This document shows positions 16,457 through 25,738 of a stretch of 64,000 nt of DNA, one piece after another. Positions within the stretch are counted from its first letter, which is position 1, and every line of letters starts with the position of its first letter. Position numbers and translations under genes: made by a program. The stretch is from Methylobacterium sp. J-088 (GTDB lineage: Bacteria; Pseudomonadota; Alphaproteobacteria; Rhizobiales; Beijerinckiaceae), in assembly GCF_022829295.1 (NCBI RefSeq), contig NZ_JAKSYH010000121.1, positions 28,601-92,600 on the forward strand, given 5' to 3'. Below the pieces are notes generated by a model that was not told the DNA's origin, ran no database searches, and was given only the letters and a program-made list of their open reading frames with translations.

Positions 16457-17623
16457 TCAGATCACGATCTGCTGAAGGGGCGGGAAGCCGTTGAACGCCA
16501 CCGCCGCGTAGGTGGTGGTGTAGGCGCCCGCGCCCTCGATCAGCACCTTGTCGCCGATCGAGAGGGAGATCGGCAGCGGGTAGAGCTGCCGCTCGTAGAG
16601 TACGTCCACCGAGTCGCAGGTCGGCCCGGCGATGACGCAGGGCTCGGTCGCCTCCCCGTCCCGCGCGGTGCGGATCGGGTAGCGGATCGCCTCGTCCATG
16701 GTCTCGGCCAACCCACCGAACTTGCCGATGTCGAGGTAGACCCATCGGACCTCGTCGGCCTCGGCGGACTTGCGCGACACCAGAACGACTTCAGCCTCGA
16801 TCAGGCCGGCATTGCCGACCATGCCGCGGCCCGGCTCGATGATCGTCTCGGGGATCCGGTTGCCGAAATGCTTGGTCAGCCCGCGGAAGATCGCCTCGCC
16901 GTAGCTCTCCACCCCCGGCACCGCCTTGAGGTACTGGGTCGGGAAGCCGCCGCCGAGATTGACCATCGAGAGGCCGATGCCGCGCTCCGCGCACTCGCGG
17001 AAGACCGCCGCCGCGGAGCCGAGCGCCCCGTCCCAGGCCTCGGTGTTGCCCTGCTGCGAGCCGACATGGAACGAGATGCCGTAGGCCTCGAGCCCCTGGC
17101 GGTGGGCGTGCTCCAGCACGTCCGCGGCCATCTCGGGCACGCAGCCGAATTTTCGCGAGAGCGGCCAGTCGGCGCCCGCGCCGTCGCACAGGATGCGGCA
17201 GAACACCCGCACCTCGCCGGTGGGTACGCCCAGGGCGGCGGCAGCGCGGGCGATCTTCTCGACCTCGGCCTGGCAGTCGACCGCGAACAGGCGGATGCCG
17301 AGCGCGAGGGCGCGGCCGATGCAGCGCTCCTTCTTGATGGTGTTGCCGAAGGAGATCCGGTCGGCGGTGGCGCCGGCGGCCAGCACCATCTCCATCTCGG
17401 CGACCGAGGCGGTGTCGAAGCAGGAACCCATCTCGGCGAGCAGGCGCAGCACCTCGGGGGCGGGGTTCGCCTTAACGGCGTAGAACACCCTTGTGTCCGG
17501 CAGGGAGCGCGCGAAGGCGGTGTAGTTGTCGCGCACGACATCGAGATCGAGGACCATCACGGGGCCCTCGTCCTGACCGAGGTCGCGGCGCACGCGCAGG
17601 TAGTCACGGATGCGGTCGGTCAT
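16457..17623 (-). CDS. type III PLP-dependent ornithine/lysine decarboxylase
   Basis: A 388-aa alanine-racemase-fold decarboxylase that would make putrescine from ornithine (and possibly cadaverine from lysine), first step of polyamine synthesis. Seen: PLP lysine in FYAVKANP (about residue 50), HVGSQ, the GGGFP glycine loop, EPGRGMVGNAG for phosphate binding, and the catalytic Cys in PTCDSVDVLY near the C-terminus. The length fits bacterial type III enzymes. The ATG has a GGGAGA ribosome site. Upstream lies a 757-base gap full of GC-rich stem-loops, probably an RNA leader. A GNAT gene is divergent on the other side of that gap. Confidence 0.92.
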   Translation of the reverse strand: MTDRIRDYLRVRRDLGQDEGPVMVLDLDVVRDNYTAFARSLPDTRVFYAVKANPAPEVLRLLAEMGSCFDTASVAEMEMVLAAGATADRISFGNTIKKERCIGRALALGIRLFAVDCQAEVEKIARAAAALGVPTGEVRVFCRILCDGAGADWPLSRKFGCVPEMAADVLEHAHRQGLEAYGISFHVGSQQGNTEAWDGALGSAAAVFRECAERGIGLSMVNLGGGFPTQYLKAVPGVESYGEAIFRGLTKHFGNRIPETIIEPGRGMVGNAGLIEAEVVLVSRKSAEADEVRWVYLDIGKFGGLAETMDEAIRYPIRTARDGEATEPCVIAGPTCDSVDVLYERQLYPLPISLSIGDKVLIEGAGAYTTTYAAVAFNGFPPLQQIVI

Positions 17624-18060
17624 GGTCGTCTCCCGGCACGGGTTCGCGAGCGCCCTTACGCGGGGCGCGCTGTCGAAGATGACGGCCAGGATCGGCCGTC
17701 GGCGTCAGGGGGCGATGCGTCGCTCCGGCCCACGCGCTTTGGAGACGCGTGCGTCGGTGCGGGCGCAGAACACCCGGAAGCTGCCGTGGATTGGAAGGGA
17801 GAACCCCCACCGCACGCCGGGCAAAGATGAAACAAGCCTCTTCGGTGCCGGCCTTTGGAGGGCCGACGAGACCAAAAAAGCCCGTTCGTCGTTGCTTTAA
17901 GCTGCGTCCCCCGTGGAGAGCGGGGTTCGCCGGTTTCGCCTCCGGCTGCCGGTTGTTGTCGGGGTCCGGTGTTGCCACCTGGATGCCGGCCGTAGGGATC
18001 CACCCTTGCGACCATCGATCCTTTAAGACCCCTGGCGGCTGTCCGGCAGTTGACCGGATG
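17624..18060 (-). promoter_or_regulatory. structured 5' leader of the ornithine decarboxylase gene, possibly speF-type
   Basis: No convincing gene lies here. Read on the minus strand, at least four clean stem-loops occur in series: GGTG/CACC with a GCAA tetraloop (17968-17979), GCCGG/CCGGC (17929-17946), CCCCG/CGGGG (17909-17925) and CGGCC/GGCCG (17849-17865), with a run of six U at 17879-17874 between the last two. Alphaproteobacterial ornithine decarboxylase genes are known to carry the speF leader RNA motif of a few hundred bases, so this is a good candidate. The match to the motif itself was not tested. Confidence 0.5.
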
Positions 18061-18336
18061 CCCACCAACCGACACGCGGCCACAGGCACGTGCGAAGTTG
18101 GGCAAGGCGCATATATGGGGGATACCCCCGGGCGGCAAGGGCGACACAACCTGGGGGACTGGGTTTTTCGCCCGCCATCCACAACCGGGGCCGGACGTTG
18201 CAAAAACAGCGCATTCCGGGCGCACCGGCGGCCCGAACGGGCTTCCCAAGCGCCGTGGAAGCGGGCATCTGACGGCGGGGCATTCGGGCGAGTGATCGAT
18301 GGGCGGGCCGGGCAGATCGATCGCGACGGCGCGGGC

Positions 18337-18390
18337 ATGAGCGCCCCCCCCAATGAGCGCCCATCGATGAGCGCCCATCGATGAGCGCGC
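18337..18390 (+). repeat. 14-bp tandem repeat carrying the start codon
   Basis: ATGAGCGCCCATCG occurs at 18353-18366 and 18367-18380, and a third partial unit ATGAGCGC begins at 18381 with the start of the GNAT gene. A further ATGAGCGCCC begins at 18337. Because 14 is not a multiple of three, the ATGs fall in different frames and only the last reads into the gene. Confidence 0.85.
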
Positions 18391-18887
18391 CCTTGCGCAA
18401 CCCGGTCGGCGCCGGGCTTCCCGAGCCGACGATCCGCACCGCCACGCTCGCCGATCTCGACGCCCTCGTCGCCCTGGAGCACGCCGCCTTCGCCATCGAC
18501 CGGGCCGAGCGCCGGGCGATCCGCCACGCGATCGGCTCGCCCACGATGGACGTGCTGGCCGCGCTGATCGATCCGCCGGACGGGGATCCGACCCCCGTGC
18601 TGGTCGGTGCGGCTGTTCTGGAACGGCGGCGCAGCAGCCGGATCGCCCGGCTGGCCTCGATCGCCGTGGCGCCGAACCGCGGCGGCCTCGGGCTCGGCGG
18701 CAAGCTCCTCGACGCCGCGGAGACGCGGGCGCGCGCCCATGGCTGCGATCGCCTGCGGCTCGAGGTCCGGGCCGACAACGGCGCCGGAATCCGGCTCTAC
18801 GAGCGCCGGGGCTACACTCGCTTCGCGGTGCGGCCTGATTATTATGAAGACGGGATGGAGGCGTGGCGCTACGAGCGCGCGCTGTAG
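18381..18887 (+). CDS. GNAT family N-acetyltransferase (RimI-like)
   Basis: A 168-aa acetyltransferase. Motif A is IAVAPNRGGLGLGGKLLDAA, followed by RLRLEVRADNGAGIRLYERR and GYTRF, a strong RimI-like signature (xNxxAxxLYxxxGF). It is divergent from ornithine decarboxylase; a GNAT beside this decarboxylase suggests a possible polyamine or amino-acid link, but the substrate is not known. The start codon is the last of several ATGs created by a 14-bp tandem repeat, and there is no clear ribosome site. Confidence 0.88.
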   Translation: MSAPLRNPVGAGLPEPTIRTATLADLDALVALEHAAFAIDRAERRAIRHAIGSPTMDVLAALIDPPDGDPTPVLVGAAVLERRRSSRIARLASIAVAPNRGGLGLGGKLLDAAETRARAHGCDRLRLEVRADNGAGIRLYERRGYTRFAVRPDYYEDGMEAWRYERAL

Positions 18888-18896
18888 GCGCCCGCC

Positions 18897-20669
18897 TCAG
18901 GCCGCGTCAGCACGGGAGGCCCGCCGCTCCGGCCCCTGACGATCCAGTTCCTGCCGCTGCCGCCGATCCATCGGACCTTGCCGCAGCGTGAGCACGAAGG
19001 CGCCGACGCGCGCGTCGATCTCTGCGGATTGCGTGCGCAGGGTCCGCGCCACCGTGAGCACGCTGCCGGCCGTAGCCTCCGTCTGCGCGGCCACCGTGCG
19101 GACGCCGGTCACGGTCGCGGCCAGCTGCCCGGTCCCGTCCGCGGCCATCTGGACGGAGCGGGCGATCTCGCGCGTCGCCTTGTCCTGCCGGTCGACCGCC
19201 GCCGCCACGCTCGCCGCGGCCTTCAGGATCGCCTCCATCAGGCCGGAGACCGCCTCGTTGGCGACCACGGCGCGGCGCGTCCCCTCCTGGATCTCGGCGA
19301 CCCGCGCGGCGATGTCGTGGGTGGCCCTGGCGGTCTGCTCGGCCAGCACCTTCACCTCGCCCGCCACCACGGCGAACCCTTTGCCGGCCTCGCCCGCCCG
19401 GGCCGCCTCGATGGTCGCGTTGAGGGCCAGCAGGTTGGTCTGCTCGGCGATCGCCCGCACGGCGGCCACCACGGCCCCGATCCGTTCACCCGTGACCGCG
19501 AGTTCGCGCACCTGCGCGGCGGTCTCTTGAGAGGTCGTGCTGCCCTGGCGGACCGTGTGAGACATGCCCTCGATCTCGCGGCCGATCTCCTGGATCGAGC
19601 CCGAGAGCTCGTCGGTGGCGGTGGACACGGCCGTCACGTGCGCGGAGGTCTCGGCCGATACCGTCGAGGCGAGGTCGGCCTCGCCGGCCGTCCGGGTCGA
19701 GACGGCCGCCAGTGCCTCGGCCATCTCGTCGAGCTGCGCGGTATCGCGCGAGACCGAAGCCACCACGGCGTGGATCTTCTCTTGGAAGTCCGCCAGCGCG
19801 GCCTCGATGTGGGCCGTGTTCCGCGCCTTCTCGGCGGCGGCGGCTGCGGCTTCCTCCTCCAGGCGCTGGCGGGCCAGGGCCTCGTCCCGCAGGGACTGGA
19901 CCGCCCGCGCCATGGCGCCGATCTCGTCGCGCCGATCGAGGGCGGGCACCTCGCGGTCGAGCCTGCGCTGCCCGAGGTCGATCAGCACGCTGGTCAGGGT
20001 GGCGGCCGGGCCCGTCGCGCGCCGCAGGACGATCCAGCACAGGGCCACGCCCACGAAGGTGGCGACCGCCCCGATGAGCAGGACGCGCCGAAACAGCGTG
20101 TCGAGCGAGGACAGAAAGTCCGACTTCTTCACGCCGACATACAGGATGCCGATCGCCCGGCCATCGATATCCCGGATGGGCTCGTAGCGTGTCACGTAGG
20201 TCGTTCCGAAGATATCGGCCTCGCCGCGATAGCCCTTCCCGGTCCCGATGACGGTGTCATAGGCCGGGCCCTGACCCAGCTTGGTCCCGATCGCCCGGCT
20301 GCCTGTCGCCGTCATCACGTTGGTGGCGACCCGCGTGTCGCCGAGGAACACGGTCGCGGTGCCGCCGAGGACGTCCTTCACGCGGTCCACCGCCGGATCG
20401 TCGGATGTGATCGCGTGCGTGCCGAGATAGAGCTTGCCGTCCTGGACCGAGAAGAAAGCGCCGGGCCCACCCTCCTCGCCGAGCTTCTGCTCGAGCAGGC
20501 GCAGGTTGGCATCGAGCGCCAGCCCGGCGCGGTGCATGAGTTCCTCGCGGATCTCGGCGTAGAGCAGCCCGGTGACGATCCCCATCGAGACGACCAGCAG
20601 AACGGTCACCAACATGCCGATCCGGAACGACAAGGATTCCGTGAACCGCATCCAGCGTTTCAGGCTCAT
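18897..20669 (-). CDS. methyl-accepting chemotaxis protein with Cache sensor
   Basis: About 590 aa. Transmembrane helix 1 ([19 protein letters not shown]) precedes a periplasmic single Cache domain (residues about 45-185, with [20 protein letters not shown] typical of Cache_3/sCache_2), then helix 2 ([19 protein letters not shown]), HAMP, and a cytoplasmic signalling domain whose tip reads [18 protein letters not shown]. It would sense a small ligand outside and control a CheA kinase. The ATG at 20669 has GGAGG at 9 bases, better than upstream options to 20735. It ends 9 bases from the stop of the convergent GNAT gene. Confidence 0.93.
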   Translation of the reverse strand: MSLKRWMRFTESLSFRIGMLVTVLLVVSMGIVTGLLYAEIREELMHRAGLALDANLRLLEQKLGEEGGPGAFFSVQDGKLYLGTHAITSDDPAVDRVKDVLGGTATVFLGDTRVATNVMTATGSRAIGTKLGQGPAYDTVIGTGKGYRGEADIFGTTYVTRYEPIRDIDGRAIGILYVGVKKSDFLSSLDTLFRRVLLIGAVATFVGVALCWIVLRRATGPAATLTSVLIDLGQRRLDREVPALDRRDEIGAMARAVQSLRDEALARQRLEEEAAAAAAEKARNTAHIEAALADFQEKIHAVVASVSRDTAQLDEMAEALAAVSTRTAGEADLASTVSAETSAHVTAVSTATDELSGSIQEIGREIEGMSHTVRQGSTTSQETAAQVRELAVTGERIGAVVAAVRAIAEQTNLLALNATIEAARAGEAGKGFAVVAGEVKVLAEQTARATHDIAARVAEIQEGTRRAVVANEAVSGLMEAILKAAASVAAAVDRQDKATREIARSVQMAADGTGQLAATVTGVRTVAAQTEATAGSVLTVARTLRTQSAEIDARVGAFVLTLRQGPMDRRQRQELDRQGPERRASRADAA

Positions 20670-21078
20670 GGTGGCTGCCCTCCGACAATACACCAGACGC
20701 ATAGTCTCAGAGAACAGATTCAACAAATGCCTCAAATCCGCACTTCTTCAGTGACGGAGATTTGATACTTCCGACCGAAATCGTCCCGGAAAATGATATT
20801 TGACTTTTGATTGCACTTTTATCGGCATGAATGTTCGGCAAAACGCGCCGCGCCGTGCTGGCCCATCGCGGACAATCCCGCCGCCCTGCATCACGGACGG
20901 GCCGGGAGGCCGTGGGATCCGCACGCCCGGGGACGGACCTGCCGCAGCCCGGCGGATCCGACGATAGCGTCCGATACTGGTCTCTGCCGCGATGCTGCCC
21001 TGTTAAAAGAGTTTTACGGCGACCACGCTATAGCGCAGCGACCGCCCGAAAGACCCCGCCGCCCGTGAGACGCCGTTC
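20670..21078. promoter_or_regulatory. divergent promoter region between chemoreceptor and flippase
   Basis: A 409-base gap between two divergent genes. The part near the chemoreceptor (20690-20830) is AT-rich and likely holds its promoter. The right part shows no convincing gene or repeat. Confidence 0.35.
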
Positions 21079-22521
21079 ATGGCCGTGATCGCCGCCTTCA
21101 TCATCAATGCGGGACTCAACTTCGTCCTGGGCCTGCTGATCGCCAAGCTGCTCGGCCCGGCCGATTTCGGGCGATTCGCCCTGGCCACCACCGGGGCGAC
21201 CGTGCTCAACACGGTGCTGTTCGAATGGCTGCGGCTCTCGGCGACGCGCTTCTACTCGGGCAGGGTGCGCGCGGACGAGCCATGGATCCGCCACGGGCTC
21301 GACCGGGCCTACCTGCGGGTCGGCCTGTTGCTGCTGGCCGCCGCCGCCCTGTGCGGCGCCTTTGGCTTCGCCAATGGGGCGGACGGGCACGCGGCCATCC
21401 TGTGCGGCACCGGGCTCGCGGCCCTCGGGATCGGGGTGTTCGACTATCACACGGCCTTGGCGCGGGCCCGGTTCGACGGGAAGCTCTATCTCGGCCTCGT
21501 GGCGGTGAAGAATGTCCTCGCCTTCGGGTTGATGGCCGCCGCCGCATGGTGGCTGCCGCAGCCGGCCTGGGTGCTGGCGGCGGCGGGCGTGAGCCAGTTC
21601 CTGGCGGTCGTCCTGCTGCGTCATCCCCTGCGCGATCCGCGCACGCCGTTCGAGCGGCCGCGCCTTTCGGCCACCTGGCGGGTCTTCGCCCGCTACGGCC
21701 TGCCGCTGATCGCCGCCAACACCGCTTATCTGAGCGTCGCCTTCGTCAACCGGGGCGCGATCGCGGGCCATGCCGGCTTCGCGGAGGCCGGCTACTTCGC
21801 GCTCGCCGCCGACGTCACGTCGCGCGCGATGATGACGCTCGGCACCGCCCTCGACCTGCTGCTATTCCAGCTCGCCGTCCAGGCCGAGGAGCAGCGCGGC
21901 CGGGCCGCCGCCGAGGCGCAGGTCGCCGAGAATGCCGGCATGGTGTTCGCGCTGCTGGCGCCCTGCGCGGTCGGCTTCTGGGCCGTGCTGCCGGCGCTCC
22001 AGGCGCTGGTGGTGCCCGACGCCTATCGCGGCCCGTTCGAGAGCTACAGCGTCGCGCTGATGCCGGGCCTGTTCTGCCTGACCATGATGTTCTACGCCCT
22101 CAACCCGGTCTTCCAGATCCGCCGCCGGACCCTGCCGGTGATCGCCTCGGCGCTGATCGGGCTCGCGGTCAACGGCGTGGGCCTGCTGATCCTGCCGGAA
22201 CGTCTGGGCGGGATCGGGGTCGCCGTGGCGCAGAGCACTGGGCTGGCCACGGCCGGGCTGTGGCTCGGCTGGCGCGTCCTCATGGGTCCGGAGCGCATCC
22301 ATCTGCCCTGGGGCTCGATCGGGACGGCGGCACTCGCCTGCGCGGCGATGGGCCTCGCGCTGGCGCCGTTCCGCCACCTGCCCCCGGCCACCGCCCTGGC
22401 GGTGCTGGTCCCGGCCGGAATGGTCCTCTACGGGGCGCTGGTCTGGATCTTCGACATCGCCGGGCTGCGCCGGCAGATCGGCGGCCGGCTGCGGCCGGGG
22501 CGGGCCGTGGCGGCGGAGTAG
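21079..22521 (+). CDS. polysaccharide flippase (Wzx-like, MOP superfamily)
   Basis: A 480-aa polytopic membrane protein with about 12-14 hydrophobic helices. The start INAGLNFVLGLLIAKLLGPA followed by DFGRFAL is the hallmark of PST/Wzx lipid-linked oligosaccharide flippases (LGxxxFGxyal). It probably moves an undecaprenyl-linked sugar unit to the periplasm for capsule, exopolysaccharide or O-antigen. No glycosyltransferase lies beside it. A second, different flippase is encoded at 54654-56069. Confidence 0.87.
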   Translation: MAVIAAFIINAGLNFVLGLLIAKLLGPADFGRFALATTGATVLNTVLFEWLRLSATRFYSGRVRADEPWIRHGLDRAYLRVGLLLLAAAALCGAFGFANGADGHAAILCGTGLAALGIGVFDYHTALARARFDGKLYLGLVAVKNVLAFGLMAAAAWWLPQPAWVLAAAGVSQFLAVVLLRHPLRDPRTPFERPRLSATWRVFARYGLPLIAANTAYLSVAFVNRGAIAGHAGFAEAGYFALAADVTSRAMMTLGTALDLLLFQLAVQAEEQRGRAAAEAQVAENAGMVFALLAPCAVGFWAVLPALQALVVPDAYRGPFESYSVALMPGLFCLTMMFYALNPVFQIRRRTLPVIASALIGLAVNGVGLLILPERLGGIGVAVAQSTGLATAGLWLGWRVLMGPERIHLPWGSIGTAALACAAMGLALAPFRHLPPATALAVLVPAGMVLYGALVWIFDIAGLRRQIGGRLRPGRAVAAE

Positions 22522-22661
22522 AGCACCCCCCTCGACCGCCCTGCGGCCCATCAAGAAATCCGAGTCGCTGAAACCCCGCGACTCCGCCTGCGCTTGAATC
22601 CGCCAGCCGTTCCGGCGACACCCGCTGTGGAATGGTTTCAAACAAGACCGGGGCGGAAACG

Positions 22662-23849
22662 ATGGGCGTCTACGAGCCCGGCACCGAGGCCGAGGCCGCG
22701 GAGATCGTGCGGGCGGCGGCCGGGCGCGGCGAGCGCCTGCGGCTTGAAGGCGGCGGCACCGCCGTGGGGCTCGGCCGGCCGGCGCAGGACAGCGCGACGC
22801 TCTCGGCCAGGAAGCTCACAGGCGTCACGCTCTACGAGCCCGCCGAGATGGTGGTGGCGGCCCGGGCCGGGACCCCGCTCGCCGAGGTCGAGGCGCTGCT
22901 CGCCTCGAAGGGCCAGATGCTGCCCTTCGAGCCCATGGACCTGCGCGGCCTTTACGGCACCACCGGCGCACCGACCCTCGGGGCGGTGGCGGCGATCAAC
23001 AATGCCGGCCCCCGGCGGATCAATGCCGGCGCCGCCCGGGACAGTCTGATCGGCGTGCGCTTCGTCAACGGACGGGGCGAGGCGATCAAGTCGGGCGGGC
23101 GGGTGATGAAGAACGTCACCGGTCTCGACCTCGTGAAGCTGATGGCCGGCGCGCACGGCACCCTCGGGCTCCTGACCGAGGTGACCTTCAAGGTCCTGCC
23201 GGCGAGCGAGCGCGTCGCCACCCTGGTCTTCTCCGGCCTCGACGATGCCCGGGCGGTTACGGCCCTGTCGGAGGCTCTGGGTTCGCCCTTCGAGCTGACC
23301 GGGGCGGCGCATCTGCCGGCCGGGCTCGGCGCCCCGGAGGCGCGGACGCTGATGCGCCTGGAGGGCTTTTCGGACTCGATCGACTACCGCACGGGCGAGC
23401 TGACGCGCCTGCTGAAGCGCTACGGCCAGCCCGAGATCATCGACGGCGAGGCCGGTGCCGCCCTGTGGCGGAGCGTGCGCGACGCCGCGCCGCTCGCCGA
23501 GCCCCGGGATGCGGCGCTCTGGCGGATCTCCACGGCGCCGACCCACGGGCCGGCGCTCGTGGCCGCGGTGGCTTCCGAGCGCGCCGCGCGCTGGTTCTTC
23601 GACTGGGGCGGCGGCCTGATCTGGCTCGCCACCGGCGCGCAGGGCGATGCCGGCGCGGACGCGGTGCGCAAGGCCGTGCGGGCGCAGGGCGGCCACGCCA
23701 CGCTGGTGCGCGCCCCCGACGCCGTGCGCGCCGCCGTGCCGGTGTTCGAGCCCCTGGCCGAGCCGCTGATGCGGCTCACCGCGGGCATCAAGGCGGCGCA
23801 CGATCCGAACGGCGTGCTCAACCCGGGCCGGATGTACGCACAGGTTTGA
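22662..23849 (+). CDS. glcE: glycolate oxidase FAD-binding subunit GlcE
   Basis: A 395-aa FAD-linked subunit of glycolate oxidase, which oxidises glycolate to glyoxylate at the membrane with GlcD and GlcF. The FAD_binding_4 domain is visible: RLEGGGTAVGLGR, then TTGAPTLGAVAAINNAGPRR and a C-terminal NPGRMYAQV as in GlcD/GlcE proteins. GlcE is shorter than GlcD, matching this length. The ATG at 22662 follows GGCGGAAACG. glcF follows after a 137-base gap that holds a palindromic element. glcD is not in this window. Confidence 0.92.
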   Translation: MGVYEPGTEAEAAEIVRAAAGRGERLRLEGGGTAVGLGRPAQDSATLSARKLTGVTLYEPAEMVVAARAGTPLAEVEALLASKGQMLPFEPMDLRGLYGTTGAPTLGAVAAINNAGPRRINAGAARDSLIGVRFVNGRGEAIKSGGRVMKNVTGLDLVKLMAGAHGTLGLLTEVTFKVLPASERVATLVFSGLDDARAVTALSEALGSPFELTGAAHLPAGLGAPEARTLMRLEGFSDSIDYRTGELTRLLKRYGQPEIIDGEAGAALWRSVRDAAPLAEPRDAALWRISTAPTHGPALVAAVASERAARWFFDWGGGLIWLATGAQGDAGADAVRKAVRAQGGHATLVRAPDAVRAAVPVFEPLAEPLMRLTAGIKAAHDPNGVLNPGRMYAQV

Positions 23850-23854
23850 ATTTT

Positions 23855-23966
23855 CCCCCTCCCCCTTGTGGGGAGGGGTCAGGGGTGGGGGTGGCTCAGG
23901 ATCGAGCGCCGAGGTGCCTTCTGCACTACCCCCACCTCCAACTCCTCCCCACAAGGGGGAGGAGAG
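23855..23966. repeat. REP-like long inverted repeat A, between glcE and glcF
   Basis: Arm CTCCCCCTTGTGGGGAGG is repeated inverted as CCTCCCCACAAGGGGGAG, with further GT-rich and CA-rich pairing inside and a central spacer of about 30 bases. A near-identical copy is at 37343-37452. Inside the operon it would form a long hairpin in the mRNA. Confidence 0.85.
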
Positions 23967-23986
23967 CAGGCAGGCAGGAAGAGACC

Positions 23987-25327
23987 GTGCAAACCAACTT
24001 CGCCCCGGCCCAGCTCGCCGATCCAGCCATGGCGGCGTCCGAAAAAATCCTGCGGACCTGCGTGCATTGCGGCTTCTGCACGGCGACCTGCCCGACCTAC
24101 CTGCTTCTCGGCGACGAGCTCGATTCCCCGCGCGGGCGCATCTACCTGATCAAGGACATGCTGGAGGGCGGCAAGCCGGCCTCGCCGGAGGTGGTCAAGC
24201 ATGTCGACCGCTGCCTCTCCTGCCTGTCGTGCATGACCACCTGCCCGTCGGGCGTGCACTACATGCACCTCGTCGACCACGCCCGGGCGCATATCGAGGA
24301 GACGTTTGCCCGGCCCGCCGGGGACCGGTTCCTAAGAGCGTTGCTGGCGCAGGTCCTGCCCTATCCGAACCGCTTCCGCCTCGCGCTGCTCGGCGCCAAG
24401 CTCGGCGCCCCGTTCCGCGGGCTGGTGGCGCGGCTGCCCCGGGTGGGCAACCGGCTCGCCGCCATGCTCGACCTCGCGCCCTCCGGGATGCCGCCCCGGG
24501 ATCCGACCAACCGACCCGGCCGCTTTCCGGCGGCGACTGGGGCTGCGACCGGAGCGGCCGGCAAGCGCGTCGCCCTGCTGCGCGGCTGCGCCCAGAGCGT
24601 GCTGCGGCCGGACTTCAACGCGGCGGCGATCCGGCTGCTCAACCGCCACGGGGTCGAGGTCGTCCACGCGCAGGAGGGCTGCTGCGGGGCGCTGACCCAT
24701 CACATGGGCAAGGCAGATTCGGCCCATGCGCTCGCCAAGCAGACGATCGACGCCTGGGATGCCGAGATCGCCAAGGGGCTCGACGCGATCCTGGTCACGG
24801 CCTCGGGCTGCGGCACGACGATCAAGGATTACGGCTTCATGTTCCGCGACGACCCGGCCTATGCCGACAAGGCGCGGCGGGTCTCGGAGCTGGCCAAGGA
24901 CGTGACCGAGTACCTCGCGCTGCTCGATCTGGCCCCCGTCGCCGAGACCGACCTCGTGGTGGCCTACCATTCCGCCTGCTCGATGCAGCACGGCCAGGGC
25001 ATCCGCCTGGAGCCCAAGACCCTGCTCAAGCGCGCGGGCTTCACCGTGAAGGACGTGCCCGAGGGCCATATCTGCTGCGGCTCGGCGGGGACCTACAACA
25101 TCCTGCAGCCGGAGCTGGCCGCGAAGCTGCGCGCCCGCAAGGTCGCCAATATCGAGCGCGTGCGCCCCGACGTGATCGCCACCGGCAATATCGGCTGCGC
25201 CACGCAGATCGGGAAAGGCACCGGCATCCCGATCGTCCACACGGTGGAGCTGCTGGACTGGGCGACAGGCGGCCCGAAGCCGGCGGCGCTCGCCGGAGTG
25301 GTGCCGCGGCTGGAGGCGGCGGAGTGA
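23987..25327 (+). CDS. glcF: glycolate oxidase iron-sulphur subunit GlcF
   Basis: A 446-aa protein with two N-terminal ferredoxin-type [4Fe-4S] motifs (CVHCGFCTATCPTY and CLSCLSCMTTCPSG) and two CCG domains with CCG motifs (GCCGALTHHMGK and ICCGSAGTYNI), the layout of GlcF. It would pass electrons from GlcD/GlcE to the respiratory chain. The GTG at 23987 has AGGAAGAG just upstream; an ATG at residue 15 is a possible alternative. It ends a glcE-glcF unit and is followed by a decayed toxin-antitoxin locus. Confidence 0.92.
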   Translation: MQTNFAPAQLADPAMAASEKILRTCVHCGFCTATCPTYLLLGDELDSPRGRIYLIKDMLEGGKPASPEVVKHVDRCLSCLSCMTTCPSGVHYMHLVDHARAHIEETFARPAGDRFLRALLAQVLPYPNRFRLALLGAKLGAPFRGLVARLPRVGNRLAAMLDLAPSGMPPRDPTNRPGRFPAATGAATGAAGKRVALLRGCAQSVLRPDFNAAAIRLLNRHGVEVVHAQEGCCGALTHHMGKADSAHALAKQTIDAWDAEIAKGLDAILVTASGCGTTIKDYGFMFRDDPAYADKARRVSELAKDVTEYLALLDLAPVAETDLVVAYHSACSMQHGQGIRLEPKTLLKRAGFTVKDVPEGHICCGSAGTYNILQPELAAKLRARKVANIERVRPDVIATGNIGCATQIGKGTGIPIVHTVELLDWATGGPKPAALAGVVPRLEAAE

Positions 25328-25387
25328 GGGGCGCTGGGGCTCATAGGCTGTTCGCTTGCCGTCGAAATTGACCTTGGTTCGTCATAA

Positions 25388-25453
25388 AAAGCAGACAGGG
25401 GCTCGCAGGTTCGGAACGTCGCACGCGCGAAGGTCATGGCACGGGAGGTTTGA
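25388..25453 (+). pseudogene. C-terminal remnant of a Gp49/HigB-like RelE toxin
   Basis: The frame between a TAA at 25385 and a TGA at 25451 codes KADRGSQVRNVARAKVMARE then V. This resembles the tail of Gp49/HigB-family toxins (GGDKSSQxxDIxRAKxxAxE). The stop codon lies 3 bases before the ATG of an HTH antidote gene, exactly the usual toxin-antitoxin spacing. The rest of the toxin is not recognisable upstream. It is short, so the call rests on position plus similarity. Confidence 0.5.
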
Positions 25454-25456
25454 GGG

Positions 25457-25738
25457 ATGCCCCTCGAAACACATCCTTGGGATGCAGCCGAGGCGCTGAA
25501 CGCACCCGCAAACATCGCGGCCTATCTCGATACCTGCCTGGAGGACGGGACGCAGGAAGAGCTGCTCCATGCCCTTGATACCATCGCCCGGTCGAAGGGT
25601 ATGTCGGCGCTCGCTCGCGAGACGGGGATCGGCCGCGAGGCGCTCTAGAAGGCGTTCAGCGACAACGGCAACCCGACGCTCGACACGTTGCTCCGGGTGC
25701 TGAAGGCCTTCGGCGTGCGGCTCGCGGTGGCATCGTAA
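25457..25738 (+). pseudogene. HTH addiction-module antidote broken by an in-frame stop
   Basis: The 94-codon frame codes an antidote of the HigA/addiction-module type: YLDTCLEDGTQEELLHALDT, then SKGMSALARETGIGREAL, a TAG at 25646-25648, then KAFSDNGNPTLDTLLRVLKA and FGVRLAVAS before TAA at 25736. Intact relatives read GREALYKALS at that point, so the TAG probably replaced a TAC or TAT codon in the DNA-recognition helix. The product would be 63 aa without half the HTH. Together with the toxin remnant upstream it is a dead module. Confidence 0.78.
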
